DNA of 9,696 bases from assembly GCA_958404085.1 (NCBI GenBank), contig CATXZX010000032.1:1-9696 (forward strand). The letters are read 5' to 3'. The notes under the pieces were generated by a model. That model had not been told where the DNA came from. It was given only the letters and a program-made list of their open reading frames with translations, and ran no database searches. Shown here piece by piece: positions 1 to 6,958 of this stretch (positions within the stretch are counted from its first letter, which is position 1; every line of letters begins with the position of its first letter). This DNA comes from an uncultured Prevotellaceae bacterium. Its GTDB lineage: Bacteria > Bacteroidota > Bacteroidia > Bacteroidales > Bacteroidaceae. A program made the position numbers and the translations under genes.

Positions 1-51
1 AGCACAACCTTGCCAAGGTTGGGGTCGCGAGTTCGAGTCTCGTTTTCCGCT
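1..51 (+). tRNA. tRNA-Gly (GCC), 5' end cut off by the window
   Basis: The 3' part of a tRNA is visible. The anticodon stem is 5-9 paired with 17-21 (CAACC/GGTTG). The seven-base loop TTGCCAA carries anticodon GCC at 12-14, which reads glycine codons GGC/GGU. The T arm is 27-31 with 39-43 (first pair G-U) around loop TTCGAGT. The 3' acceptor strand TTTCCGC is at 44-50 and the discriminator base is T51. No CCA is encoded, so it must be added after transcription. The acceptor 5' strand and most of the D arm, roughly 22 bases, lie before position 1. Confidence 0.95.
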
Positions 52-70
52 CTTTTATATCATATATTTG

Positions 71-105
71 AATTTTCAGTATGAATTTGAATACTGAAAG
101 TTTTT
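71..105 (+). terminator. Rho-independent-like terminator after the tRNA
   Basis: A 12-bp stem with one G-U pair (71-82 with 91-102) surrounds the 8-nt loop 83-90. The core TTTCAGTAT/ATACTGAAA is perfect. The 3' arm runs into the T-run at 101-105. It sits 20 bases after the tRNA end and before the next gene, as expected for termination of the tRNA transcript. The stem is AT-rich, so it may be leaky. Confidence 0.65.
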
Positions 106-135
106 ATCTTGTATGAGATGAAATAGTATTTGTTT

Positions 136-717
136 ATGAATTTATATATTCGCTATTTTAATGAAGAGGTTTTAGTCTCCAGTATTGATGAGGCTATTGA
201 GTTTATTTCTATCGTAATCGGAATTCCTGTGGATGAGGCTTTGGTCGAGGATTTGGATAATTTCGTGAAAAGTCCGGTGTGTTATCCAAAACGTTACAAG
301 GTCAGACCTCGTGTTTATTTCATTGTGATTAAAACTCAGGCAAATTCATTGGAAGAATTCAAGGCGAATAAGAAAGATGAAGCAGAATCACAGGGATGTG
401 GTGAATGCGAAGTCGCCAGTTCGAAAAAAGATTATAAGTCTGCTATGTTGTCTATGGAAATAGAGGGATGGTACGAGGGGACGATATTGTTCAAACGTGT
501 GGTTCCGATACCCGGTACAGGTAAATTCCAATATAAGGATACGCGTTTCGTAGCTCAGTTGAAGGCCAAGAGTGGACAGCATTGTTATGATAGAATTGTT
601 GATCACTTGAAGAATCGGCAGGATGTGGATTTAAGAAGTCAATTTCCGTCCGCAAAAGGAAGAAACTTTTCTTATGTGTATTTGGGAGAGAAACGTCCGG
701 AGCACAAAGATTGTTGA
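136..717 (+). CDS. Conserved-looking hypothetical protein, 193 aa
   Basis: I do not recognise a family. The ATG at 136 is preferred over an in-frame TTG at 130, giving 193 residues. There is no signal peptide or membrane segment, so it is probably cytosolic. The N-terminal third is acidic and helical-looking (residues 10-45). It is followed by a basic patch YPKRYKVRPRVYF (50-62), a strand-like stretch, a lysine- and glutamate-rich linker with a single CGEC motif at C88-C91, and a C-terminal half rich in aromatic and basic residues. One CxxC alone is not enough to claim metal binding. No SD site is visible. A weak TATCTTG box at 105-111 could be its promoter, otherwise it relies on read-through past the tRNA terminator. 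It ends 161 bases before the glycogen operon. Codon use resembles the following genes, so it is likely a real resident gene. Confidence 0.8.
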   Translation: MNLYIRYFNEEVLVSSIDEAIEFISIVIGIPVDEALVEDLDNFVKSPVCYPKRYKVRPRVYFIVIKTQANSLEEFKANKKDEAESQGCGECEVASSKKDYKSAMLSMEIEGWYEGTILFKRVVPIPGTGKFQYKDTRFVAQLKAKSGQHCYDRIVDHLKNRQDVDLRSQFPSAKGRNFSYVYLGEKRPEHKDC

Positions 718-725
718 TTGTAATT

Positions 726-750
726 CACTATTTGCATTTTAATAATAGTG
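726..750 (+). terminator. Weak hairpin after the hypothetical gene
   Basis: CACTATT (726-732) and AATAGTG (744-750) form a perfect 7-bp stem with an 11-nt loop, 9 bases after the stop codon at 717. No T-run follows, so intrinsic termination here would be inefficient. It could equally be a 3'-end stabilising hairpin or chance. Confidence 0.25.
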
Positions 751-846
751 TTGTAATGCTTGATAGAGGTTTACGACATGTTGGCTTTTAATGTTAGAAT
801 TTCTGTTAAAATACTCTAATGTTATTCAGGTGTTCTAAAAGATTTG

Positions 847-854
847 TATCTTTG
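847..854 (+). promoter_or_regulatory. Bacteroidetes -7 box for the glycogen operon
   Basis: TATCTTTG matches the Bacteroidetes TAnnTTTG consensus exactly and is followed by GCC, as is common at these promoters. It lies 24 bases before the ATG at 879, giving a short leader of about 17-20 nt. No clear TTTG -33 element is seen at the expected distance (around 823-828). The stretch just before the ATG is A/G-rich (AAAAGAAGAAATAG) rather than a true SD site, as usual in this phylum. Confidence 0.7.
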
Positions 855-878
855 CCGCATTAAAAGAAGAAATAGAAT

Positions 879-2552
879 ATGAAAATAAATAAAATGTCTC
901 CTGACTTCATTTTTGAGACAAGCTGGGAAGTTTGTAATAAAGTGGGAGGTATCTATACGGTATTGTCTACTCGTGCCAAAACTCTTCAGAGTATGATGCT
1001 CGATAAGGTGCTTTTCATAGGGCCGGATGTGTGGCTTGAGAAAAAGAATCCGTTGTTTGAGGAAGACTTTACGTTATTGAATGACTGGAAAACGGCATTG
1101 CAGGGAGCTAATTTGAAAGTACGAATTGGCAGGTGGCAAATACCGGGTTTCCCGATTGCGATATTGGTTGATTTCCGTGATTTTTTTGAAGAAAAAAATG
1201 CTATTTATGCGGAGGCCTGGTCTGATTTCAAAGTTGATTCTTTGCATGGCTATGGTGACTATGACGAGGCATCGATGTTTTCCTATGCGGCAGGCCGCGT
1301 AGCTAAAGTGATTTGTGAGAAATTCTTGCGGAATCAGAAGGTGGTCTATCAGGCTCATGAATGGATGTCGGGATTGGGTATGCTCTATATAAAGAAGCAT
1401 TTACCATGGGTTGCGACGATTTTTACAACTCATGCGACGAGTATCGGACGTTCGATAGCAGAAAATGATAAGCCGTTATATGACTATTTTGATGGTTATA
1501 ATGGGGATCAGATGGCGCGTGAGTTGAATATGGAGTCGAAACACAGTATAGAAAAGCAGTCGGCAATACATGCGGATTGTTTCTCGACGGTGAGTGAGAT
1601 TACAAACAGGGAATGTGCGCAGTTGTTGGAGAAACCGGCTGATGCCATTTTGATGAATGGTTTCGAGACTGATTTTCTTCCCCGGGGACGTGCCTTTCCG
1701 ATGAAACGGAAAAAAGCGCGCGAGCAGATGCTGAATGTTGCAAACTGTTTGATGGGAAACTCATTGGATGACGATACGTTGATTATTTCACTGAGTGGCC
1801 GAAATGATTTTCGTTGTAAAGGAATAGATGTCTTTGTAGAAGCATTGGCGCGTCTCAATAAGCGAGGTGATTTATCGCGAAATGTTTTGGCATTAATAGA
1901 GGTTCCATGTTGGATGAAAGAAGCGCGGAAGGATCTTTCCGAGCGGTTGGGAGAGAAAAAACGATTTGAAACACCGCTTGACACTCCAATCATTACACAT
2001 CAACTGCATAACATGGACGATGATCGGATCTTGAATCTGATAAAGAGTCATCATCTGTGGAATAAGCCGAATGATCGGGTAAAGGTGATTTTGGTACCTT
2101 GTTACTTGGATGGTAATGATGGTATTTTCAATACACCTTATTACGATTTGTTGATAGGAAATGATTTGTGTGTGTATCCTTCTTATTATGAACCTTGGGG
2201 GTATACGCCGTTGGAGAGTGCGGCCTTCAAAATACCTTGTATTACGACGAATTTATCAGGCTTCGGATTGTGGGTCAATCAGTTAAAGAGGCATGAAGGT
2301 ACTTTGGAGGATGGAGTACGGGTAATACCGCGTACAGATACCAATTATTTCGAAGTTGCTGATGAAATTGTCAATACGATTCTCAGGTTTAGTCAAATGA
2401 CAAACGATGAAGTCGTTCGAATACGTCAGAATGTTGGAAAAATAGCCGAAAAGGCGCTTTGGAAGCACTTTATAAAGTATTATAATGTGGCTTACGATAT
2501 CGCATTGCAGAAAATGACGATGCGGATTGCAACAAATGAGAAAAATGTATAA
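879..2552 (+). CDS. Glycogen synthase, GT3 family (eukaryote-like)
   Basis: The enzyme transfers glucose from a nucleotide sugar to the non-reducing end of glycogen. The GT3 family is the fungal/animal type, which uses UDP-glucose, unlike bacterial GlgA (GT5, ADP-glucose). Visible family motifs: KVGGIYTV at 21-28 in the N-terminal Rossmann domain; HEW at 160-162; TTHATSIGR; SGRNDF with R308 and K314, spaced as the substrate-binding Arg and Lys of yeast Gsy2; and the GT-B E-x7-E signature YYEPWGYTPLE with E438 and E446. At 557 aa it is shorter than the roughly 700-residue yeast enzymes. Its C-terminal helix (RIRQNVGKIAEKALWKHF) lacks the arginine cluster that binds glucose-6-phosphate in eukaryotes, so it is probably not controlled that way (inference). 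The start at 879 fits the promoter; Met6 is an alternative. It is first in an operon with the phosphorylase 11 nt downstream. Confidence 0.95.
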   Translation: MKINKMSPDFIFETSWEVCNKVGGIYTVLSTRAKTLQSMMLDKVLFIGPDVWLEKKNPLFEEDFTLLNDWKTALQGANLKVRIGRWQIPGFPIAILVDFRDFFEEKNAIYAEAWSDFKVDSLHGYGDYDEASMFSYAAGRVAKVICEKFLRNQKVVYQAHEWMSGLGMLYIKKHLPWVATIFTTHATSIGRSIAENDKPLYDYFDGYNGDQMARELNMESKHSIEKQSAIHADCFSTVSEITNRECAQLLEKPADAILMNGFETDFLPRGRAFPMKRKKAREQMLNVANCLMGNSLDDDTLIISLSGRNDFRCKGIDVFVEALARLNKRGDLSRNVLALIEVPCWMKEARKDLSERLGEKKRFETPLDTPIITHQLHNMDDDRILNLIKSHHLWNKPNDRVKVILVPCYLDGNDGIFNTPYYDLLIGNDLCVYPSYYEPWGYTPLESAAFKIPCITTNLSGFGLWVNQLKRHEGTLEDGVRVIPRTDTNYFEVADEIVNTILRFSQMTNDEVVRIRQNVGKIAEKALWKHFIKYYNVAYDIALQKMTMRIATNEKNV

Positions 2553-2563
2553 AAGAGATAGTT

Positions 2564-5125
2564 ATGAATGTAAAAGTAAATTGTGCGAATACTCCTAATT
2601 GGAAGTTTGTAACTGTAAGATCACAAATACCGGAAGCACTGAAGAATTTAGAAGAACTGTCGCGTAATTTATGGTGGTCTTGGAATAGTTCCGCTATAGA
2701 TTTGTTTCGTAGTTTGGATAAAGAATTATTTAAAGAAGTTGGGCATAATCCGGTTGAACTGCTCAACCGTTTGAGCTATGAAAAGTTGACAGCTTTGTCA
2801 CAAGATAAGGATATCATGAAAAAGGTGAAATCCGTTTATGCGGATTTCAGGGAATATATGGATGTTAAGCCGGACAGTACACGTCCTTCTGTGGCTTATT
2901 TTTGTATGGAGTTCGGATTGAGTCATGTTCTGAAAATATATTCGGGCGGTTTAGGTGTTTTGGCTGGCGACTATTTGAAGCAGGCTTCAGATAGTAATGT
3001 AGACATGTGTGGTATCGGATTCCTTTATCGTTACGGTTATTTCACACAGTCGCTTTCCATGGATGGCCAGCAGGTCGCCAACTATGAGGCACAGAACTTT
3101 GAACGTCTTCCCATCGAGAAAGTGCTTGATGAGAATGGGAATCAGATGATTATTTCTGTACCTTTCCCTAACTTTATCGTACAGGCCAATGTGTGGAAAG
3201 TAAATGTGGGAAGAATCAAACTTTATCTGTTGGACACAGATAATGAGTTGAATTCGGAATTCGATCGTACGATAACCCATACGCTCTATGGAGGTGATTG
3301 GGAAAATCGTTTGAAACAAGAATATTTGTTGGGTATCGGTGGTATGCTGATGCTGCAGAAATTAGGAATCAAGTCCGATATATACCATTGTAACGAAGGA
3401 CATGCTGCTTTGTGTAACGTGCAGCGTTTGGTTGACTATGTGGAATCGGGATTGTCTTTTAATGAATCTCTTGAATTAGTTCGTGCATCATCGTTGTATA
3501 CGGTGCATACACCGGTTCCGGCTGGACATGATTATTTCGATGAAGCGCTGTTCGGCAAGTATATGGGTGGATTCCCGCAGAAATTGGGTATTTCGTGGGA
3601 GAAATTCATCGGTTTGGGTCGCACAAACCCCGAAGATCATAGCGAACGTTTCTGTATGTCGACATTCTTGTGCAATACTTGTCAAGAAGTGAATGGCGTT
3701 AGCTGGTTGCATGGTAAAGTAAGCCGTGAAATGTTCAACGGCATTTGGAAGGGCTATTATCCGGAAGAGAGCCATGTCGGTTATGTTACAAACGGTGTCC
3801 ACTATCCGACGTGGGCTGCTAAAGAATGGAAAACATTGTACGCAAAGTCTTTTGATGAAACATTCTACCAAGATCAAAGTAACGAGAAACTTTGGGAAGC
3901 CATTTATCAAGTTCCGGATGAAGTTATATGGGATACCCGTGTACGCCTGAAAACGAAATTGATAGAATATATCCGCGGTCGTTTTAGAGAATCGTGGTTG
4001 AAGAATCAAGGAGATCCTTCCCGAGTAGTTTCTTTGCTTGACAAGATTAATCCCAATGCGCTGTTAATAGGTTTTGGTCGTCGTTTTGCTACGTATAAGC
4101 GTGCCCATTTGCTGTTTACAGATTTAGACCGTCTTGCAAAGATTGTCAATAATCCGCATTATCCGGTTCAGTTCCTCTATACAGGTAAGGCACATCCCGC
4201 CGATGGTGCCGGTCAGGGACTCATCAAGAAGATTTTTGAAATTTCTCAGCGTCCGGAATTCTTAGGAAAGATTATATTTTTGGAGAATTACGACATGCAG
4301 CTTGCACGTCGTCTGATTTCGGGAGTCGATATTTGGATGAATACGCCGACCCGTCCTTTGGAGGCATCCGGAACTTCCGGCGAAAAGGCTTTGATGAATG
4401 GTGTGGTCAATTTCTCGGTGCTTGACGGATGGTGGCTTGAAGGTTATCGTGAAGGTGCCGGATGGGCTTTGACAGAAAAACGTACTTATCAGAATCAAGA
4501 ATACCAGGATAAACTCGATGCTTCTACGATTTATAATTTATTGGAGCGTGAGATAATTCCTCTTTATTATGCATGCAATGTCAAGGGATATTCGGAGAAT
4601 TGGATTCGTACAATAAAGAATTCGATTGCACGAATTGCGCCTCATTATACAATGAAGCGTCAACTGGATGATTATTATAGCAAGTTCTATAATAAAGAAT
4701 ATGAACGTTTCAAGATATTAAGCGCAAATGGTTGCCAGAAAGCCAAAGAAATAGTAGCATGGAAAGAATTGGTGGCAGAACGCTGGGATTCTATTCACGT
4801 CGTTTCAACATCCGCAAGCGAAGACTTGGTAAATTCCAATCTGACAACCGGAAAAGAGTTTACGGTAACCCATGTTGTTGATGAGCAAGGCCTTGATGAT
4901 GCAATAGGTATCGAAATGGTTGTTATCGGAACAGATAAAGACAACAAAGAACACGTTCTGTCCGTTGTTCCCATGAATGTCGTGAAACGTGAAGGTAATC
5001 TGTTTACATTCCAGTTGACACATAGTATTGATGTGGCCGGATGTTTTAAAGTTGCGTTCCGAATGTATCCTAACAATAGTATGTTGCCCCATCGTCAGGA
5101 CTTCTGCTATGTTCGCTGGTTCTAA
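2564..5125 (+). CDS. glgP: Alpha-glucan (glycogen) phosphorylase, GT35, DUF3417-type
   Basis: A PLP-dependent enzyme that phosphorolyses alpha-1,4-glucan to glucose-1-phosphate in the cytosol. The N-terminal DUF3417-like segment (about 20-105, with NLWWSW at 35-40) and the overall form place it in the short alpha-glucan phosphorylase subfamily (TIGR02094 type) rather than the classical E. coli GlgP/MalP or muscle type. Family motifs in order: EFGL at 116-119, SGGLGVLAGD at 127-136, VTNGVH at 408-413, GRRFATYKR at 505-513, and EASGTSGEKALMNG, in which K608 is the expected PLP-linked lysine. A beta-rich C-terminal domain ends in a VRWF-like tail. The 853-aa length is normal for the subfamily. 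It follows the synthase by 11 nt, so synthesis and breakdown of the store are co-transcribed, and balance must be set at the enzyme level or by substrate supply (inference). Confidence 0.96.
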   Translation: MNVKVNCANTPNWKFVTVRSQIPEALKNLEELSRNLWWSWNSSAIDLFRSLDKELFKEVGHNPVELLNRLSYEKLTALSQDKDIMKKVKSVYADFREYMDVKPDSTRPSVAYFCMEFGLSHVLKIYSGGLGVLAGDYLKQASDSNVDMCGIGFLYRYGYFTQSLSMDGQQVANYEAQNFERLPIEKVLDENGNQMIISVPFPNFIVQANVWKVNVGRIKLYLLDTDNELNSEFDRTITHTLYGGDWENRLKQEYLLGIGGMLMLQKLGIKSDIYHCNEGHAALCNVQRLVDYVESGLSFNESLELVRASSLYTVHTPVPAGHDYFDEALFGKYMGGFPQKLGISWEKFIGLGRTNPEDHSERFCMSTFLCNTCQEVNGVSWLHGKVSREMFNGIWKGYYPEESHVGYVTNGVHYPTWAAKEWKTLYAKSFDETFYQDQSNEKLWEAIYQVPDEVIWDTRVRLKTKLIEYIRGRFRESWLKNQGDPSRVVSLLDKINPNALLIGFGRRFATYKRAHLLFTDLDRLAKIVNNPHYPVQFLYTGKAHPADGAGQGLIKKIFEISQRPEFLGKIIFLENYDMQLARRLISGVDIWMNTPTRPLEASGTSGEKALMNGVVNFSVLDGWWLEGYREGAGWALTEKRTYQNQEYQDKLDASTIYNLLEREIIPLYYACNVKGYSENWIRTIKNSIARIAPHYTMKRQLDDYYSKFYNKEYERFKILSANGCQKAKEIVAWKELVAERWDSIHVVSTSASEDLVNSNLTTGKEFTVTHVVDEQGLDDAIGIEMVVIGTDKDNKEHVLSVVPMNVVKREGNLFTFQLTHSIDVAGCFKVAFRMYPNNSMLPHRQDFCYVRWF

Positions 5126-5156
5126 GGATGCGAAACATTCCGTGAATACCTGAACT

Positions 5157-5216
5157 AATAATGGCGTGTGTATATGATTGATTCATTCCACACGCCATTA
5201 TTCTTTGGTCTTTTTT
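5157..5216 (+). terminator. Strong terminator of the glycogen operon (convergent junction)
   Basis: AATAATGGCGTGTG (5157-5170) and CACACGCCATTATT (5189-5202) form a perfect 14-bp stem. The 18-nt loop can itself pair ATGA with TCAT. The T-rich tail CTTTGGTCTTTTTT follows the 3' arm. It lies 31 bases after the phosphorylase stop and 22 bases before the end of the minus-strand pair. It may serve both directions, although the minus-strand side has only a poor T-run. Confidence 0.9.
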
Positions 5217-5238
5217 GATTCTTGCGGATTTTCCCGAA

Positions 5239-5781
5239 TCATTCGGTTTGCAGGCTGATTATCCGATAATTGTGATGAGTGGCCGGTACGATTTTTTCAA
5301 TGAGATCAGTGTATCGTAATTTAATGGTAGATGTATTTACGCAGGGATGACAACCGAAATATGCTGTGTTCAGCAGATCGCGGTCGATAACCAGCAATAC
5401 ATTTTTCTGAATGTTGTTTATCAGTCCCATGGGTGAAACCGCGCCCGGACGGATGCCCAGTAGTTCCATCATATACTCTTCCCCAACAAAGGAGAGTCTT
5501 GCGCACCCCAGTTCCTTTGACAGGTATTTGGTCTTGAAAATTTTATCGCCGGGAAGCATAAGCAGATAGAACTGTGTCTGTTGGCGATTGCATAAGAATA
5601 GGTTTTTGCAGATCGGAACGCCGATACGTTGTTCGATGACGGCGCATTCTTCCATAGAGAATGCGGTTTCGTGCGTAAACGTCTCGTAAACTATTCCGAG
5701 GTTGTCTAAAAACTGATAGGTCCTTTTTTCCACATCACTCATCTCTTCAGTATATGGTGGATGACCTGTAAATCTTTTCAT
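5239..5781 (-). CDS. ProX/YbaK-family aminoacyl-tRNA deacylase (Ala-tRNA(Pro) type)
   Basis: The 180-aa protein carries the YbaK/ProRS editing-domain fold as a free-standing trans-editing factor. Relatives (PrdX/ProXp-ala) hydrolyse alanine wrongly attached to tRNA-Pro in the cytosol. Visible marks: THETAFSMEE (36-45); CKNLFL with K59, the lysine conserved in the catalytic pocket of this family; the strand FYLLMLPGDK; PGAVSPMGLINN (112-123), the hallmark GxxxPxGL loop; and GCHPCVNTSTI (143-153). A leader of about 14 residues precedes the domain. The start at 5781 is chosen because its ATG overlaps the upstream stop (ATGA), implying translational coupling to the flavodoxin-ferredoxin gene; Met14 is an alternative. 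The substrate is inferred from family resemblance; Cys- or other aminoacyl-tRNA specificity cannot be excluded. Confidence 0.9.
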   Translation of the reverse strand: MKRFTGHPPYTEEMSDVEKRTYQFLDNLGIVYETFTHETAFSMEECAVIEQRIGVPICKNLFLCNRQQTQFYLLMLPGDKIFKTKYLSKELGCARLSFVGEEYMMELLGIRPGAVSPMGLINNIQKNVLLVIDRDLLNTAYFGCHPCVNTSTIKLRYTDLIEKIVPATHHNYRIISLQTE

Positions 5782-6584
5782 AAGTTATTTTTGGATTTAT
5801 ATCTGTTTTGTAATTTCGTACTGAATAGTTCCCGCAGGGCAATATGGATACCGTTTGCAAAAGATTCGTGGATGTATATAGAGTCTGTAGGACAATTCTG
5901 AGTACATAGATGACATTGAATGCAATCTTGTTCTTCGATTGGCAGTATGACATCGTTCTTTTGAAAAATGTTCATCGGACAAACTTTCATGCATCTTCCA
6001 CATCGGATGCATGAGGTCGTATTCAGAAATACGATTTTGTCACCTGCAACCCTGTCTTTTCCTTTTAGACGAAAGGTAACACCCTGTTTATATTCCGTAA
6101 TGGCCGTTTGGTGTATAGACGAAAGCGGATTTAGCTTATATTGTAGCTTTTCTGCAAATAATCGGGCTTTGAACAGATCGTTGGCGTTGGGCCTGTTTTT
6201 GTTGCATCCGTCTAAGAGGACCCAAGGACCTGTCCTGTCATAGCCCACGCACGAGAATTCGTCTACAAGGTGTGCATGCTGTTGCTTTAGAATTCTTTTC
6301 AGTGCTTTATGATAACAGCCTGTGAATGGGCTGCCATGGGTGGAAAAAATAAAAACCTTTTTCCCTTGCAGGAGTAATGATGAAACAAAACGTTGTAATC
6401 GGATGTCGTGTTCTGCAAAATGGATGGCAGATCCGAATCCAATCAGGTCGTACGCGCCCAGCTCCGTATCGGTGGGGCGGGTGTCTATCGAAACCAGTTC
6501 GGCTGATAGTACGGCAGCCATGCTTTCGGCAATTTTCAGCGTATTTCCGTTGTAGGTCGATGCGTAAAATATGATTGTCTTCAT
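5778..6584 (-). CDS. EFR1-type flavodoxin/[4Fe-4S] ferredoxin fusion
   Basis: A cytosolic electron carrier of 268 aa joining two modules. The N-terminal flavodoxin domain (about 1-150) begins MKTIIFYASTYNGNT; residues 9-15 (STYNGNT) form the FMN phosphate loop, and FSTHG further on is the usual second flavin loop. The C-terminal domain has two [4Fe-4S] motifs: C192/C195/C198-C202P and C221/C224/C227-C231P, the classical CxxCxxCxxxCP spacing. Such EFR1 proteins are common in anaerobes; partners are generally unknown. The ATG at 6584 is preferred over an in-frame TTG at 6602, because the flavodoxin fold starts right after it. It is the first gene of the minus-strand pair, 45 nt downstream of the likely transcription start. 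Why a redox protein is coupled to a tRNA deacylase is unclear. Confidence 0.92.
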   Translation of the reverse strand: MKTIIFYASTYNGNTLKIAESMAAVLSAELVSIDTRPTDTELGAYDLIGFGSAIHFAEHDIRLQRFVSSLLLQGKKVFIFSTHGSPFTGCYHKALKRILKQQHAHLVDEFSCVGYDRTGPWVLLDGCNKNRPNANDLFKARLFAEKLQYKLNPLSSIHQTAITEYKQGVTFRLKGKDRVAGDKIVFLNTTSCIRCGRCMKVCPMNIFQKNDVILPIEEQDCIQCHLCTQNCPTDSIYIHESFANGIHIALRELFSTKLQNRYKSKNNL

Positions 6585-6636
6585 TGTGTGGCTTTTTTGC
6601 AATATCTGAAGTTTATCATTGCCCAGTTTGAGAAGA

Positions 6637-6668
6637 CAAAGTTAAGAGGTTGGGTGGCGAGTTCAAAA
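6637..6668 (-). promoter_or_regulatory. Bacteroidetes promoter of the EFR1-deacylase operon
   Basis: Read on the minus strand, TTTTG (6668-6664) is followed 19 bases later by TAACTTTG (6644-6637). This is a full TTTG-N19-TAnnTTTG Bacteroidetes promoter with near-ideal spacing. The expected start near 6630 leaves a leader of about 45 nt before the ATG at 6584. Confidence 0.75.
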
Positions 6669-6683
6669 TGAAAAACCATGATT

Positions 6684-6710
6684 TTGCCACGTACAGTCGA
6701 TTTTTGGCAA
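6684..6710. promoter_or_regulatory. Inverted repeat, possible operator upstream of the EFR1 promoter
   Basis: TTGCCA (6684-6689) and TGGCAA (6705-6710) are perfect 6-bp inverted half-sites 15 bases apart. They lie just upstream of the minus-strand -33 element, around -54 to -80 from the predicted start, where an activator would bind. With only 6-bp arms this may be chance. Confidence 0.3.
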
Positions 6711-6734
6711 CTTTGGCGTTCTAGACGGATATTC

Positions 6735-6785
6735 CGGGCCAGCTTTTTTGATTCCGGAAGCCTGGATTTTAAAAAAGCTGGTCCG
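6735..6785. repeat. Long imperfect palindrome in the intergenic region
   Basis: A 15-bp stem with one G-T pair joins 6735-6749 (CGGGCCAGCTTTTTT) to 6771-6785 (AAAAAAGCTGGTCCG). The 21-nt interior can form a second small hairpin (TCCGG with CTGGA around AAGC). Similar GC-rich pieces flank it: CCGGGCCA recurs at about 6804-6811, and CGGA/TCCG pair at 6726-6736. The 3' arm is A-rich, not T-rich, on the plus strand, so it is not an ordinary plus-strand terminator. On the minus strand too it ends in GC. It could be a dispersed intergenic repeat. Confidence 0.6.
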
Positions 6786-6948
6786 TAGTACATACGGCCA
6801 GTATCCGGGCCATACGTTATCACAATCAGCAAGTTTTATTTTACCACTCTTCTATTTGTGAACACTCTGACCGATTACCGAAATGTTAAATCAATGTATG
6901 GAAAGGTGTTTTGTTAGCCAAATAAAGCGTATTTGGGGATAAAAGTAT

Positions 6949-6956
6949 TATCTTTG
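6949..6956 (+). promoter_or_regulatory. Bacteroidetes -7 box for the structured RNA / CsgG operon leader
   Basis: TATCTTTG followed by C is an exact TAnnTTTG box. The predicted start, about 5 bases further on (6960-6963), coincides with the first paired bases of the RNA hairpin at 6959-7010, which supports a real transcript. No TTTG lies at the ideal -33 distance; the nearest are at 6932-6935 (too close) and 6910-6913 (too far). No other exact -7 box is seen between here and the CsgG-family start codon at 7356. Confidence 0.6.
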
Positions 6957-6958
6957 CG

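Noticed and set aside
6581..6832. Minus-strand 83-codon frame upstream of the EFR1 gene
   Set aside because: It starts with TTG, spans the long palindrome and contains the promoter of the next gene; it is more likely intergenic.
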